Positions 25,549 through 39,151 are shown, counted from the stretch's first letter. The stretch: 64,000 bases of DNA from Xylaria sp. FL1777 (GCA_022578965.1 MU400549.1:284003-348002), one strand, 5' to 3'. Translations and numbers: made by a program. Notes: generated from the letters alone by a model not told the origin.

Positions 25549-25974
25549 GATGCCTAGACCCTACGAATTCCTGTATGATTGCCCTGTACAATTGCCCTGA
25601 ATGGTGCTTTGATCCGTCTAGTGTTGGTTAAGACTAGCCGTGATTTCTGAAGTAGTGAGAGAAGTGAGTGAGGCTTTGCTACAACTTGGAGCTGGAATGC
25701 TGTTCTGACTCTTGTCGATATGACTCTTGTCGATATGGTGCTGACGATGGTGACGATGAAAGTGCCAAGATATAAATCTTCTAGCTTGGCTGATGATTGG
25801 TTGATCATTGCGTGGAAGAGCAAAGCTTACTTCCTGCGTAAGTACCTACCTAAGGTACGGTGGGTATATAGGTAGGTACATATATGTACTGTGCACACGT
25901 ACCATCTATTACGTAAGTTCATACTGCAGGTAGACTGAGAAGTTGATAGTAGATACCTACCACCCTGTCATGCC
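25549..25974. other. Promoter of the molybdopterin synthase gene up to the AT-rich island
   Basis: Normal base composition. It contains a direct repeat TCGATATGACTCTTG near 25715-25735 and a TAGGTAGGTAC cluster at 25840-25885. The island border follows immediately. Confidence 0.5.
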
Positions 25975-26013
25975 GGTACCCGTGCGGACTCCACTTCCGT
26001 CCACACCTACGAA
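25975..26013 (+). repeat. Left terminal inverted repeat of the AT-rich block
   Basis: 39 bp that match the reverse complement of 41792-41830 with one C/T difference. The outermost GGTACC is itself a palindrome around the TA, so the true element end is probably at 25979. Confidence 0.9.
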
Positions 26014-26015
26014 GG

Positions 26016-26084
26016 GCACAAGTGCTTCTTTGGTGTGGGTCATTGACTTGCGAATGACAGGTTGACTTGCGAAAAACAGTAGTA
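26016..26084 (+). repeat. Left subterminal repeat with two TTGACTTGCGAA words
   Basis: Just inside the left inverted repeat. It holds TTGACTTGCGAA twice, 19 bp apart, possibly transposase binding sites. The same 69-70 bp recur as a mutated reverse-complement copy at 39060-39129, differing mainly by G-to-A changes. Confidence 0.75.
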
Positions 26085-28850
26085 CTTAGTTTTATATGTA
26101 ATTTACACTAAATTTAAAGTATATATGCTTTAACTTGCTATGTTTTTTATAAAAATGCCAAGATTAGCTTATATACAATTAAAGCTATTATTTAAACTTA
26201 ACAATTAAACTTTTTTATTTTATTTTTTATTAGCTTACACTTTTAACATTATTTTTATTAGCTTATACTTTTAATATTACTTTTATTAATTTATATTACT
26301 TTTATTAGCTTATATTTTTAATAATACTTTTATTAGTTTATACTTTTAATACTTTTAATACTTTTAATATTAATACTTTTAATACTTTATTTATATATTA
26401 ATATATTAATATAGCATTAATTTAATACTTTTAATATTTTTAATCTTTTTTGCATTGCTATTTATATTAATATTATTACTTTTGCTATTTAAAGAAGCTA
26501 ATCTTAAAATTAAAACCTTTGCTTAAAAGTGCTGCTTTATAATTGCTTATTTTTTTGCACTTATTATTGCTTTAATTATTGCTTTAGCTATTTATAATTA
26601 AAATATTTTATTAATTAGCTTAATATTAAGTAATAATATTAACATATAAACTATAAAACTACTAAAATTACTTATATTTATTTTTACTTTATTTATTTTA
26701 GCTATTTTATTACTACTTTTATATATTTAAGCTTATAATATGCTTTTAAATTATTATTAGCTTTAATAAAAAACCTTTAATAAAAGTAAATTTTTTATTA
26801 ACTTAGCATAATATGCTTAGTTTATTTGCTTATTTATTACTTTTTTTTTATAGCTTTTTTTTAACTATTATAATTTAATTTTATATATAAATTAATTTAT
26901 TTTTTTAAGCTTTAACTAATAATTAATACTTTTTATTTTTTAATAACGCTTTTTATTACTTATTATTATTAATAGCACACAATTATATATTTTTAGCATA
27001 TAAAAGCTTATGCTTTTTAACTACTTAAATTTTTTTTTATTATTGTTTATAATTAAAAATAGCTTAGCAAAAGCATTAATTTTTTTCTTTTTTTTTTAAA
27101 CTATTAATTGCTATAGCAATTATTGCTTTATAATAATTATAAATAGTTTTTAATACAAAAAGTATTAAAAGTATATATATTTGTTTATAAGCTTTTAATT
27201 ATATTTTAATTTGTTTATATGCTTTTTTTAAGTATAATATATTTATTATTAGTTAATTTTACATAAAATTGCTTATATTATTAAAGTAAAAACTAGTAAT
27301 TATAGCTAATATAAATAAGTTTAATATTATAAACCTTTTTACTATAAACAAATTTATATATAAGCTAAAAAATAAAAAAAGAAGTAATATTATATTAATT
27401 ATATAAAAATAGCCTTTATTAAAAATATCTTTATTATTTATATTATGTGCTACTTTTAACTTTATAAGTATATTTGCTTATAAATTAAAGAATTTTACTA
27501 TATTACTAACATTATTATTATTATAACTTTTAGCACTATTATTATTATTTTTTTTAACTTTTTAACCTTTTTAATATTTAATAATATATGTTTGCGTTTT
27601 TGCTATAAAAACATTATATTTTTAATTAAAAATATAAAATTTATAATAATATTTAATACTACTTTTAGGTTTTAAAATAAAATCCCTGTTTTAATTTATA
27701 CACTTAGTATTATTAACTTTTTAAACGTTTTTTTTTTAATTATTTGTAAACTAACTAAAAAGTTGTTTTTTATATAGTTAATAGTGCTATTTTAAACCGC
27801 TAAAAACATTTTATAGCTTAAATAAGCTTTATATACTTAAAATATTTTAACATTAAGTAGTTATAACTTATAAAAAGTATATTTTAATAACAAAAATACA
27901 ATTATATTAATAATTAATATTTTAGCTATAAATTTAACTATTTTATAGCTTTTATAATTATTTAATAATAATAACTAGTATTAACTTTTAATAAGCTTTA
28001 TATAATAATTAAAATAATTAAGCTAATTTAATGCAATTAAGTTATTTATATAGCTATTTTTTAATAAACAAATAATAATATTAATTTTTAAGTTATTTGC
28101 ATTAAACTTTTTAAGTATATTTATTACTAAAAAAATTACTTAAAGAAATATTATAATATTACTAATTAATATACTTTTAATTACTATAATAAAAATCTAA
28201 ATCTTTAAATTAATTAGCTTTAAGTTTTCGATTTTATAATACGTTTATATAATAACTTTATTTATATACTTTAATTAAAAGCTAGTTTTATTTATATTAT
28301 ATATAAAATCTAAAGTAATTTTATAAATATAATAGCACTTTTATAGCTTTTAATACTAGTTTTTAAAGTTTTTATAATTATTAGTTAACCTTTTTTATAG
28401 TAATTATAGTTTTGCTTTTATATGCTTAAAAATATCTTAATATTAAGCTAAATATAATTAAGCTTACTAATAGCAAACTTACTATAATTTTTTACTTTTT
28501 TTATATATAAGTTTAAATAAGTTATTAATAATATATTATAGCTTATAAAAACTAATATAGGTTTTTTATATTATATATTGTTATAAAAAAACATGTAATA
28601 TTATTTTTGTAGCTTTGTTTAACATTTAATTATTACTATTATTATTTTTAAAAAAATAGCAACTTTAGCACTAGCTTTACGTTTAATAATATAAAGCATT
28701 AAATGCTTTAGCAATAATCATTATTATTTTATATTAACTTGTTTAATAAGCTTTAATTATAAATATAACTTTAGCTTTAAAAATTTTAGAACTATTTATT
28801 AAAATTATTAATAATTAGTTAAATACTTTTTATATAACTAATATAACTAT
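26085..28850. other. Left arm of the AT-rich block, no readable gene
   Basis: Very AT-rich, with frequent stops in all frames. 26220-26480 is built from loosely repeated units like TTATTAGCTTATACTTTTAA. No protein could be read even when allowing for C-to-T change. Confidence 0.5.
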
Positions 28851-28855
28851 TAATA

Positions 28856-29053
28856 TGTTAGGTTGTTTATAGATGTTGTTTATAAACAGTATTTCACTTT
28901 AGGACACTATTTATAAACACTGTCCTAAGATAACGTCCTAAGATAGCATTTATAAATAATGTTTAGCCGGATATTATTTATAAACGACCTTTTAGCTAGT
29001 TTATTTTTAATTAATAACTAGTTTTTTAACTCCTTAGTGTTCGAACTATAACA
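28856..29053 (+). repeat. 5' LTR
   Basis: 198 bp, TGTTA...TAACA. It contains several palindromic GTTTATAAAC-like words. It differs from the 3' LTR essentially by transitions, the pattern expected from RIP. Confidence 0.92.
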
Positions 29054-32000
29054 TTTAGTAGCTAGTAGTTGTTTTAATTGTACTATACTTAGCTAATAAA
29101 GCTAATCTTTTATTTAAGAGCTTAACGGCCTTATACTTTAAATATTACCCCCAGAAAATACTTTTTTTCTTTTATTTTATTTTTTACTGCTAATAATACA
29201 ATTATAAACTAATATTAATAGCTATTTTTAGCTTTAAAAGAAGTAAAAAACGCTTTTCTAAATATCTTTTTTTTTATAAACAATATTCTAAAAAACATTT
29301 TCTTAGACATAATTTTATAAACACTTACTTACTTCTTTATTTAGTAGTTAGTCTTAAGCTTAAATGCTATTATAAATGTTGTTTTATGTTTTATAATACT
29401 TTTAGAAGCCTTTTAGAACTTTAAGTTACGTTATTTTTTTAGTTATTTAGCTTATAAACTTTTTTTTCTTACTTTTTAATAGCTTTATTAAACTTTAAAT
29501 TAGTTTTATAAGCAACTTAAATAATAATTTAGTTATTAAATGCTAATAAATCTACAACTTTATTTTAAATATAGAAAACTTTGTTATTTTGTAGGTAAAT
29601 ATTTTTTTTTTTACTTGTTTTATATTTAAAAGAATTATTAAATTTTATTTTACTTTTATTACATTTTTTTTTTTGCGTAATACTACTTTGTTTTTATTTT
29701 GTAAGAAAACATAATTATTAACGCAAGTTTTTTAATATCTCTTTAAGTAAAAGATTAACAAATAGTTTTTTTAATAAGCCTTAAACGTTGTTTAGCATAT
29801 TTGTAATAATAACTACGCTTAATTATTAGCTTATAATTAGTATTATAAGCTTGCTAAATTAATAATACTTGTTATATTTGTTACTTTTATATTACTTTTT
29901 TTTAATCCGTTAGAACTAAATTATTATACTTTAAATAAATATACCTTTTTGCTAAATATACTAGTATAGTTATAAACCTTATTTTTAAAAAACAATTATT
30001 AATTAAATACTATTTTTAGCTTAATAAGTATTATTTTTAATACTATAGTAAATAATAATAATAAAGCTTGTATAAATATTAATGTTAATGCTAATGCTAA
30101 TACTAGCTTTGCTAATATTTTTTAGAATAAAGAAGTTTGCGCTTTAATAGCAAAATTCAGTAAGTTTATTAATGTTATATAAAAAAACGGGACCTATAAG
30201 CTAAGCAACTATTAAAAACTAGCAAATGTTAAATATTTTAACCTTTATATTAAAAAGTTATTTAGTACTAAGGACTACATTTAGGTTAAAGCAAATATTT
30301 ATTAGCATAATGTATATTTTTTTATAAATAGCATTTGTAAGCATACTAAAAACTTAGCTAAGCAAGCTATTATTTAAAAAAACTTTTTTTAACTTTTTTG
30401 TAGATTAGCTTAATTGTAGTAAGCAAGCAAATTGTTTATAGTTATAAAACAGATATATTTTAGTAACCTTAAAGCAGTTTTGTATAGCTTTATAAAGTGT
30501 TTTAAGCTAAATATAGCAAACGTTTTACAATAGCTTAAAAGCCTATAATTTAAGTACTTAGCAAATTATATTTAAGCAAGCAAATTTGTTTAAAAGTAAG
30601 CTTTAAGCATTTTTTAACTATTTAAAACTATAAAACAAGCAACTAATAAACAACAAATGTTAAAAGTATATAATTTTCTTTGCTTTTTAATAAAACAATT
30701 AGTTATAAAGCTATTAGAAGCTTTTTAAATAAACTAGTTTTTAGCTTACTTAAAAAAAAAGGCTAAAGCTTACTAAAACAATTTTTTTAAAAAACAAGCG
30801 CTTAAGCTACTAATATAGTTTATTAGTTAAATAATAGCTGTTAAACTTATAGCGTTTAACTTTAAAATGCTTATTAAAAAAACTTTTTTATTAAAAAGCC
30901 AAATGTTGCTTACTTTAGCAGTATATATATATATAATAAGTATAAACCAAAACATAAAATAATATAACTAATAGCTATAGTATAAAAACAATAATTATAG
31001 TACAAATAAAGATTTATATTACTAAAAACAATAAAGCAACTGCAGTTATTCTTTTTAAGGAAAATATAGCTATTAATAAAGTAACTAAAACATAAAAAAT
31101 TATAGTTAAAACTATACATGTTTAAACAAACGTTATTAATACTAACTAACTAAACAATATTAAGAACGATCAAGGTTATATAAAAAAAATAGCTGTTAAA
31201 GCACTATGCATAAGTAAAAATGCTAGGTTAAAACCTGCTAAAAAAAAAATTGTGCCTTTTTTAACTTAAAAAAGTTTATTGCTATAAATAATGCAAAGTT
31301 AAAAGCTAAAAAAACACGATTAGCTTAAAATAAGTATTATATACTAAAAAACTTTTTTAAAAAAAACAACATAAAGAATAAACAGATGTACTTTTATTTA
31401 TTTACGTTTAACTAAGTAGCTTTTTAATATAAAAGAACATGTTATAAATATAGCATAGTTTTTAAGTTCTATAATAAATATATATTCCATGTTTATAATA
31501 ATAAATATACATTAATAAACGCTAACAAAGATACTACTGTAGCTAAAAATAGTATTTTATAAACTGTAGATTTTACTTGCTTAAAAAAAAAAGTTAAAAA
31601 TGCTGTTTTTTTATAAGCAAAAACTAAAACAACTAACGTATAGTATATTATTAATAAACTAAAGCATAGCTTTAAGAAATAATATATTTTAAATTAAGAA
31701 AAATATGCAAATATTTTAAAAAAAATATAAAAAATACTTTTTAAACCTAAACTAGTTAATTATAATAACTTAAAAACTAGTTATATTTATACTAAAATAA
31801 ACTTATATTTAGCTAAAACTATATAAATAAGCATAATATATATTAATATAAAAGCGTTTAATATTATAGTTAATAAAACATAATTAACAAAATCTAGCAA
31901 ATAATTTAAAATCTTTTGCTTAGTAAAACTTTTTACGGTTAGTAATATTAGCAGCTTTATTTACTTTAAAAAAAAAGCTATTTTTAAGGTTAGCATTTTT

Positions 32001-32900
32001 GCTAAAACAGACTAAAAAAAAGATATTAAAGTTACTATGTTAATTAAAGCATAAATAAATAATAAGTTAAAACTAAACCTTTTATTAAGCATGCTATAAA
32101 TAAACGCTTATAGTATATTTATTAATATTTTTGCTAAATAGTTTTGCATTGCAGCAGCAAAAAACTATGTTGTTTTAATTACAATTAAACATTAAACAAA
32201 CGTAATTAAACGTAAAGTAATAGTAGCAGTAAACATTGTAGTTTAACTAGAAGTTTTTTAACTTATTTTAGTTATATATGCAGACTTGCTTAAATAAACA
32301 AAAAACGGCTTTTTAAAAAAGTACGCTTTTTGCGGATTAAAGACAGAACTTTTAAACGTTATCTTTAGCAATAAAACATTTAAAGGCATTTTATATTAAA
32401 ATAATACAAATAAACCCGTACATATTAAACGTAAAACAAAGCTTAGTATAATTAAAGATTTTAATATAAATAGTAAAACATAGGTTAACTAAAGTAATGC
32501 ATGCTGTTATAATGTAGCTTTTTTTGGACAAAACTTCGAGGTTACTAATAAAGTGCTATAAAATTTTATACGATTTTTTAAAAAAGCGTAAAAAGCTTAA
32601 ACGAACAAAAAACTAGCTAATATAAAAAAAAGTTCTAAATAACTACAGAATGTTTTATTTAAAACAATAAAACATAAAGTATATGTTTTTAACGAAAACC
32701 TAAAATTTACTAACACAAAAAAACAACTGCTAAAAAAATACAACGTTTAAACTAGCTGCAGTATTATTAATTTGCTAAAAAACAAAAAAATAAAGGTTAA
32801 TTTTATTAAAGAATAGCAAAATTAATAAGTATGCTTTTAACTATATAAGCTTAGCGTTAAAAATAAAGCTGTACTAAATGCTACCTTTAATTTATTATAT
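29054..32900 (+). other. 5' internal region of the retrotransposon (gag/protease zone), unreadable
   Basis: By position this should hold the primer-binding site, gag and protease. The bases just after the LTR (TTTAGTAGC) could be a mutated primer-binding site. A TGTTATAAATATAGCAT word near 31440 may be a zinc-knuckle remnant. None of these is certain. Confidence 0.4.
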
Positions 32901-32929
32901 GCTAAAAGAAAATTTAAATAAATAAAAAA

Positions 32930-34900
32930 GCTTATTTCTTTTAGCTATCCTGTGTTTATAACATAGAAAATAACGCAAAACAAACATAAAAGAAAAATCG
33001 TAATAAATCTTAAATTACTAAATGCTATTATAATTTTAAATGTTTATTTTATGCTAATATAAAAGAACATTATTTTAAATATTAAAAGCAAAGCAGTTTT
33101 AATAGTCTTTAATGCAGCTTTGTTTTTTTACTAGCTTTCTGTGTTTTTAAAACATAGAAATAAAATGGTTGTAATATTATAAAAAAGGCTAAAAGTGTTT
33201 AATGTAGCATTAATAGGTTTTAAAAATAGCTTAGCATACATGCAAAGGTTTATAAACCTTAAGCTTAAAAACATAAGTTATTTTTATTAAGCATATATTA
33301 ACAACATTATTATGTTTAGTAATTTTAAAGAAAAACACCTAGAATACTTAAAATAAGTTTTTTAAAGGTTCTAAAATATTAGCTTATTATTGTTTTTAAA
33401 AAAGTCCTTTTATAGATACTTTTTAATATAACTTTTTAGCTTTTAAGTTAACAAAGATAGCGTTTATATTACTAAAAACAGGATTAACGCAATACAAAAA
33501 ATTAGATTTTTAAGAACATTAAGCAAACTAAAAACATATATTAGAATAATTATATAGTTGCAAAAATATATACTATAGTTCTAACAGAAAATCAAGCTAT
33601 TATAATTACAAAAAACGTTTATACTAGTAATAAGCAGAAAAAATAACACTGTTTTAAAATATAATACTACTGCTAGAAAAAAGTAAACATTATAGCAGAA
33701 ATTTGAACTTATTACCGAAAAAAAAAAAAGCTTTAATATTTTACAAGATAACTTTACATAAAAAGAATATTTTGTATACTAAAACTACTTTTAAAAAACA
33801 TTCTTAAAAATAAACGCTTTTTTAAAGCATAGATATAATATTATAGTTTTTTATTTAAAAAGCTACTAGAATAAAGAACTAATACTTATAAACTAAATAT
33901 AGCTAATTATGTTTTTTAGCAAAGTATTAACACAGAAAGAAAAAAACTATTAAGCAATAAAACTAAAGGTTTTATGTTTAGTATAAACATATAAACAGCT
34001 TTGTTTATAAATACAGTTATGTTTAAAAAACGTTGTAGTTTTAACAAACTATAAAGCAACATAAAAAGTTATATTATAAAAAAACTTAGCAATATAAAAC
34101 ATTATTAAAATAAACTTATAACTAGTAATAATATTAGTATATCTTAATTAATATTGGCTTAATATTTAATATATCTTAAGAAAAATAAACTTAGTGCTAA
34201 ATATACTTTTTTAATTGCTAACTAAATTTAATAAAGAAAATATTGCTAAAGCTTTTAATAATACAAAGTTAATCCTGGATAATATTACTAAAAATTTTGC
34301 ATACATAACTAATATAATAAAAATAGATAATATGTTTAAAAAAAAACTAAAAAACAGCTATACTAAAAACAAAAAACTTTAAAGCGTAATAAATAGCTTT
34401 AATAAACCTAAAAGAGTTAACTTTAAAGTAAAAAAAAACAGTTTTTTATATTATAACGCATAACTTAAACAACGAAAGCTAGTTATACTTAAAAACTGTT
34501 TTAAAGATTTACTTAAAGCAGCTTATAATAAAAAATACCATTTTGGGATAAAAAAAATGCTATAAAAACTCGGAGGCTTTATTATACGGAATTTATTAAA
34601 ACAAGTCAGAAAGTATATAAACTACTGTTTTAAATGTTTTAAAAACAAGCAGAATTACGCTAAACTACTAAAGTTACTACGCTTTATACTAATAAAACTA
34701 ACCTTATATTATTATATAACTATAGATTTTATTATAAGCATGCTAACAATGTTTACAAAAAATACTATTTAAAAACTAAAGGGCTTTAATAAGTATAACT
34801 ATTTTTTTATTATTATATGCAAATATAACAAAAAGATATTATTAATTTTAGAACATTTAATGTATATAGCGGAAAATTAGGCTAAAATTGTTGCAAAAAT
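32930..34900 (+). pseudogene. Degraded pol: reverse transcriptase, RNase H, integrase
   Basis: Reverse transcriptase: a KIVINLKLLNAI segment near 32993-33030, FKNSLAYMQRFINL near 33220-33260, and AYINNIIMFS at 33291-33320. The last is the catalytic Y-x-D-D box with both Asp codons changed to Asn, as G-to-A mutation would do. RNase H: NY(stop)AIKLKVLCLV near 33945-33995. Integrase: a Cys-x2-Cys finger YCFKCFKNKQNYAKL at about 34623-34670 and the first catalytic Asp in YYITIDFIISM near 34709-34745. Many in-frame stops are TAA/TAG in place of expected Gln or Trp. The gene cannot be functional. Confidence 0.85.
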
Positions 34901-36200
34901 ATTAATGCTAAATAACTAAAGCATCCTTAGGATTATTATTTTAAATAAAAATAAAAAGTTTTTTTTTATTTTTTAGAAAATGTTGTTTTTTTGTATAAAA
35001 ATAGCTTTATAGTTCTTTATAGCATATTATTTACAAACAAACGGTTAATTAAAACAAAAAAACCAAAACGTTAAAGTAGCAATTAAGTTTTATTACTTAA
35101 ACTTAGATATTTCTTAAAACAAGATTATTGTAGCACTTTAATATGCATTTAATAATTTTAAATAAAAGGTAATAAAACGAAGTTTTAATAAACTAGTTTT
35201 TAGCTTTAAGCTAGCAACTCTGCTGTTTATATTAAAAGTTCTTAAATAAGCTAAAAATTATAAAGCAGTACGCAAGATGTACTAAAAAGAAGCTTAAGCA
35301 GCTTTAAACTTTATAGCAATAAAAATAAAACTTTAGTATAACAAAAAATATACTTTGCTTAAATTTAACGTAAGTAATAAAGTGTACTTAAGATTGCATA
35401 AAAAATATTATTTGCTAAAACAACTTTTTAAAAAATAGTTATAGTAGCGCGTTAAGCTATTAATAATTATAAAACAAATTAGTAATTTAGCATATAAACT
35501 AAATTTCTTAAAACATTAGAAAGTTTATTATATAATATTAATAATACAACTATACTTTAAACCTATAAATAAAAACCTATAAAATAAACGTTGCTTAAAA
35601 CTAAAACAGGTATTTATAAATAAAAATACAAATAAATAAAAGTTGTACAAAATAAAAAAGCTACTTAAAAAAAAGATAAACAAACAAAAAAAACATCTTT
35701 AACTAAAATATTTTGTTTAGTAAAAAAAATACTTAGCGGTGCACAATTAATAGTACTTTTAAAAAATATTAATGCAAAATGCAGAAAAGCTTATATATAG
35801 ATTTAATGCAAACTATAAGCTTTTAAATAACAAAAAAATAGCTAAATTAAAAAAAAGTAATAAAAGAAGCATAGCTATAATATCTATAGTAGCAAACAAG
35901 TAAAAACTAGTATAAGTAGTACTAAAAATAAATATACAAGTGGTTATTTTTAACTATATAACTTATGTATAACTAACTAAACAAACTTAAAAACAATAAT
36001 AAATAAATAAAACATATGTTAACTAATAACTATAGTTATTTAAAATTACGTTTAATATATTAACTAAAACAATAAAGCTATTTATTATTAAAATTACGTT
36101 TGCTATATTAACTTAAATAATAATACTATTTTGTTTTTTACTTTAAAGTTATATATTATACATTATAATTTTTATTAGCGCTTTTTATATAATAATAATA
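34901..36200 (+). other. Integrase C-terminal zone and downstream DNA of the retrotransposon
   Basis: AT-rich and broken by stops. It probably carries the integrase C-terminus, but no chromodomain or other module could be recognised. Confidence 0.4.
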
Positions 36201-36207
36201 ACGTTTG

Positions 36208-36500
36208 TAAACGCGGTTTTGCTATTTTACTATTAATATAAAATAATAATAGCGCTTATAAACGCTATATTTTTTTTTTTGCTAAAACATACCTTTTTTT
36301 GCTTTTGTTTAAATATAATAACAATGTTACTTATAAACGCTGTTTTGCTAAAACATACTTTTTTTCGCTTTTGTTTATATATAATAACAACGTTAAAACA
36401 TATCTTTTCTTGCTTTTTATATATAATAGCAATGTTGCTTATAAACGCTGTTTTGCTAAAACATATTTCTTTTTGCTTTCGTTTATATATAATAATAATA
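36208..36500 (+). repeat. Tandem repeat in the 3' region of the retrotransposon
   Basis: About four imperfect units, roughly 50-75 bp each, share GCTGTTTTGCTAAAACATA followed by TTTTTTGCTTTTGTTTATAT and TAATAACAA. Some units lack an internal piece. Confidence 0.75.
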
Positions 36501-38541
36501 TTGCTATAACTGCTAATATATATCTTTAATAATACTTTTTTAAATTATAACTATAGCTAAATCTTTTATTAGTAACTGTGCAATAGTAATACATATAAAC
36601 TTTTACTTTTTTAACAATTAAATTAACAAGCTTATTGCTTTAAGTATGCTTAAGCTTAAAAAAAATTACAGAGGTAATATTTATATAACTAAAAAAAAGT
36701 ATAAAAGTATTATTAAAGCTACGCAAAGCTTTAAAAAGAAATACTAGCAAATTTTATAGTTAATTAAACAATAAAAAGGTTTTAGCAGCAAACTAAAAAC
36801 TAAGTTGCGTAATTATTGCGTAAATTGCTTAAACAAAATAATTAACTCTAAATTAATTAAGAATATTACTACGCTTATTTAATATTAAAGCAATATTATT
36901 AACTGCTATTTTATCTGAAAAATATTGTTTATAAAAAAAGTAATAAAAAACCTAGCAACAATTTTATTTTATTAATAACTTTTTGAGACCTAGCTATATA
37001 TATAAGTAAAAAAAGAACTAAAAGCAATTTTGCGCGAGCATAAAAAGCTTACTTTTAAACTTTTAGAAAGATTTCTTAAAATTTTAACAAAAAAGAAAAT
37101 AAAAGCACTACAAATTTATAAAAGTGCAAAACATAGATTTAGCACTTTGCTTAATGCTATTAAATATTTATTTATGCAAACTAAACTTGTTTTTTTAGCA
37201 GTTTTTAATAATGTTATATAAGTGCTAAAGTACTAATATTGTTATTTTGAAGAAATTATAACGCTTATTAAACGTTATATAAAATGCTTTAAACTATAAA
37301 AACTTTAAAACAACAATAATGCTACAAAGAATCTATTTAATATGTTTAATAATAATGTTATAAATATTACCTTAAAGCTATTATAATACTACCTTAGTAA
37401 AAATAGCAATAGTTAAACTGCTTATAACTTAGTTTATTCGAAAGCAGGAATAGTTACTTTGCAATATATAGTAGCGCTAAATAAAACAACGGACTTTATT
37501 AGCTAAATTTTAGCTATAAAGCTAAATAGCATTTTAATTTATATAAACATAAAAATAAGAAAAGCTAACTTAAGACCTAATAGCATACAACTTATAATTA
37601 TAATAATAAATAAGCTATAAAAAAATATTTAAACTAGCTTAAATATAGATTTAAAAACTTATAGATTTAAAAAAACAATAAAAAGCGAAGTAATATTAGC
37701 TGTAAAACGTTATGCTATTTTTTATATTAAACATTATAGTAATAAAAACAATATTTTTAAAAACAACAAAAATAATAATAGCATTAAAGCTTTGCTTATT
37801 AAGGCTATAAACAAAATCTTTATTTTTAATAATACTATAAACGAACGTATTTAATAAAGCATTAAACAAGCTTTTAATATGCAAGCGTTAAAAAAAACGC
37901 TTTAACGTAGTAGTTATTAAAGCTAACAATTATTTAACAACGTTTATATTAGCTTATTTAATAATAATAGCAAGATCTTTTTAATAGTAGCCTGCGCTAA
38001 AAGGAAAAAAACGTTTAGTTTATGCTTAGCTTTAAACTTTAAAAAAAAAAACAAAGAATTTAATTTATTTTAATTACTTACGTTTATATATTGCTACTTA
38101 AAACAAAAAGCAAAGCAAAAAGTAATATAAACCTTAAGAAAACGTTAAAGAAAAACCGTTTATTAAAACGTAAACATGTGTGCAATAAAACTTTAACAAT
38201 TTAACTTGCTTAATTATATTGCTTAATAAAACGCTGTTTTATAAAAAGTTATTCTGCGGAAAGCTATTTTAAAAAAAATTAATTCTGTAAAAATGTTATT
38301 TAGAAATATTATTATAAAAACATTGTTTAAAAAACATTGTTTTAAGAACATTGTTTTAAAAGAGATTATCTTTAGAACGTTATTTCAGAAAAAAAAAAAA
38401 TTGTTTTTAAAACGCTGTAAAAAAAATATAACTGCATGCGAACTGTTCTTTAAAGCATATTACAAAAAAAACAATATTGTATATAAGTATAAAAACTAAG
38501 CAAACAATAAAAACGTTGTTTTTTTTTATAAAAGTAGCAAA
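36501..38541 (+). other. Extra 3' region of the retrotransposon
   Basis: About 2 kb between the tandem repeat and the 3' LTR. A stop-free stretch at 37030-37221 codes for a Lys/Leu-rich segment (KLTFKLLERFLKILTKKK), and weakly protein-like text precedes it. The origin is unknown: possibly an extra reading frame or captured DNA. Confidence 0.35.
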
Positions 38542-38739
38542 TGTTAAGTTATTTATAAACGCTGTTTATAAATAGTATCCTACTTTAAAACACTGTTTAT
38601 AAACACTGTTTTAAAATGGTGTCCTAGGATAACGTTTATAAATAATGTCCGGCCGAACATTATCTATAAACGACCTTTTAGCTAGTTTATCTTTAATTAA
38701 TAACTGGTTTTTTAACTCTTTAGTGTCCAAACCATAACA
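38542..38739 (+). repeat. 3' LTR
   Basis: 198 bp, same length and ends as the 5' LTR, followed directly by the second TAATA of the target duplication. Confidence 0.92.
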
Positions 38740-38744
38740 TAATA

Positions 38745-39059
38745 AATATAAAAATAAGTAGTATTAATAATTTTAGCAAGCTTTTTTTAATATAATAGCA
38801 ATAATATTAAATATGCTAATAATAGTATAAATTTAGCTAAATTAACTGCTTTTATATATTAATAGGTTTTTTATATAATATTAATATAAAAATATCTAAT
38901 AAAAGAAATATAAATATAAAAAATTAGCTAACTTAGCAAATTTTTTAAAGTTATTAATCTATTTAGCATAATTATAAAAAATTAAGCTAGTATATTAACT
39001 AAACATTGCAAATAAACATAATTACTTAGTTTTAAGTAATATTTGCACTTAAAATTATA
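38745..39059. other. Right arm of the AT-rich block next to the retrotransposon
   Basis: AT-rich, no readable feature. It should be the continuation of the DNA interrupted by the retrotransposon at 28855. Confidence 0.45.
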
Positions 39060-39129
39060 TACTACAATTTTTTTGCAAGTTAACCTATTATTTGCAAGTT
39101 AATAACCCATACTAAAGAAGCACTTGTGC
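39060..39129 (-). repeat. Inverted, mutated copy of the left subterminal repeat
   Basis: Reverse complement reads GCACAAGTGCTTCTTTAGTA and on through two TTAACTTGCAAA words, matching 26016-26084 with transition changes. It lies next to the internal copy of the right end (39152), so an old element end is buried here. Confidence 0.7.
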
Positions 39130-39151
39130 TCTTTATATGGCTTTTAAACAG

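Larger units (their letters stand above)
28856..38739 (+). mobile_element. Ty3/Gypsy LTR retrotransposon, complete in outline, RIP-inactivated
   Basis: 9,884 bp with 198-bp LTRs at both ends (28856-29053 and 38542-38739). The LTRs start TGTTA and end TAACA, and the element is flanked by identical TAATA copies (28851-28855 and 38740-38744), a 5-bp target duplication. Between them, on the plus strand, mutated reverse transcriptase, RNase H and integrase segments appear in that order, which defines Ty3/Gypsy rather than Copia. No long reading frame survives. About 3.0 kb lies between the integrase and the 3' LTR, more than usual for fungal Gypsy elements. Confidence 0.9.
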
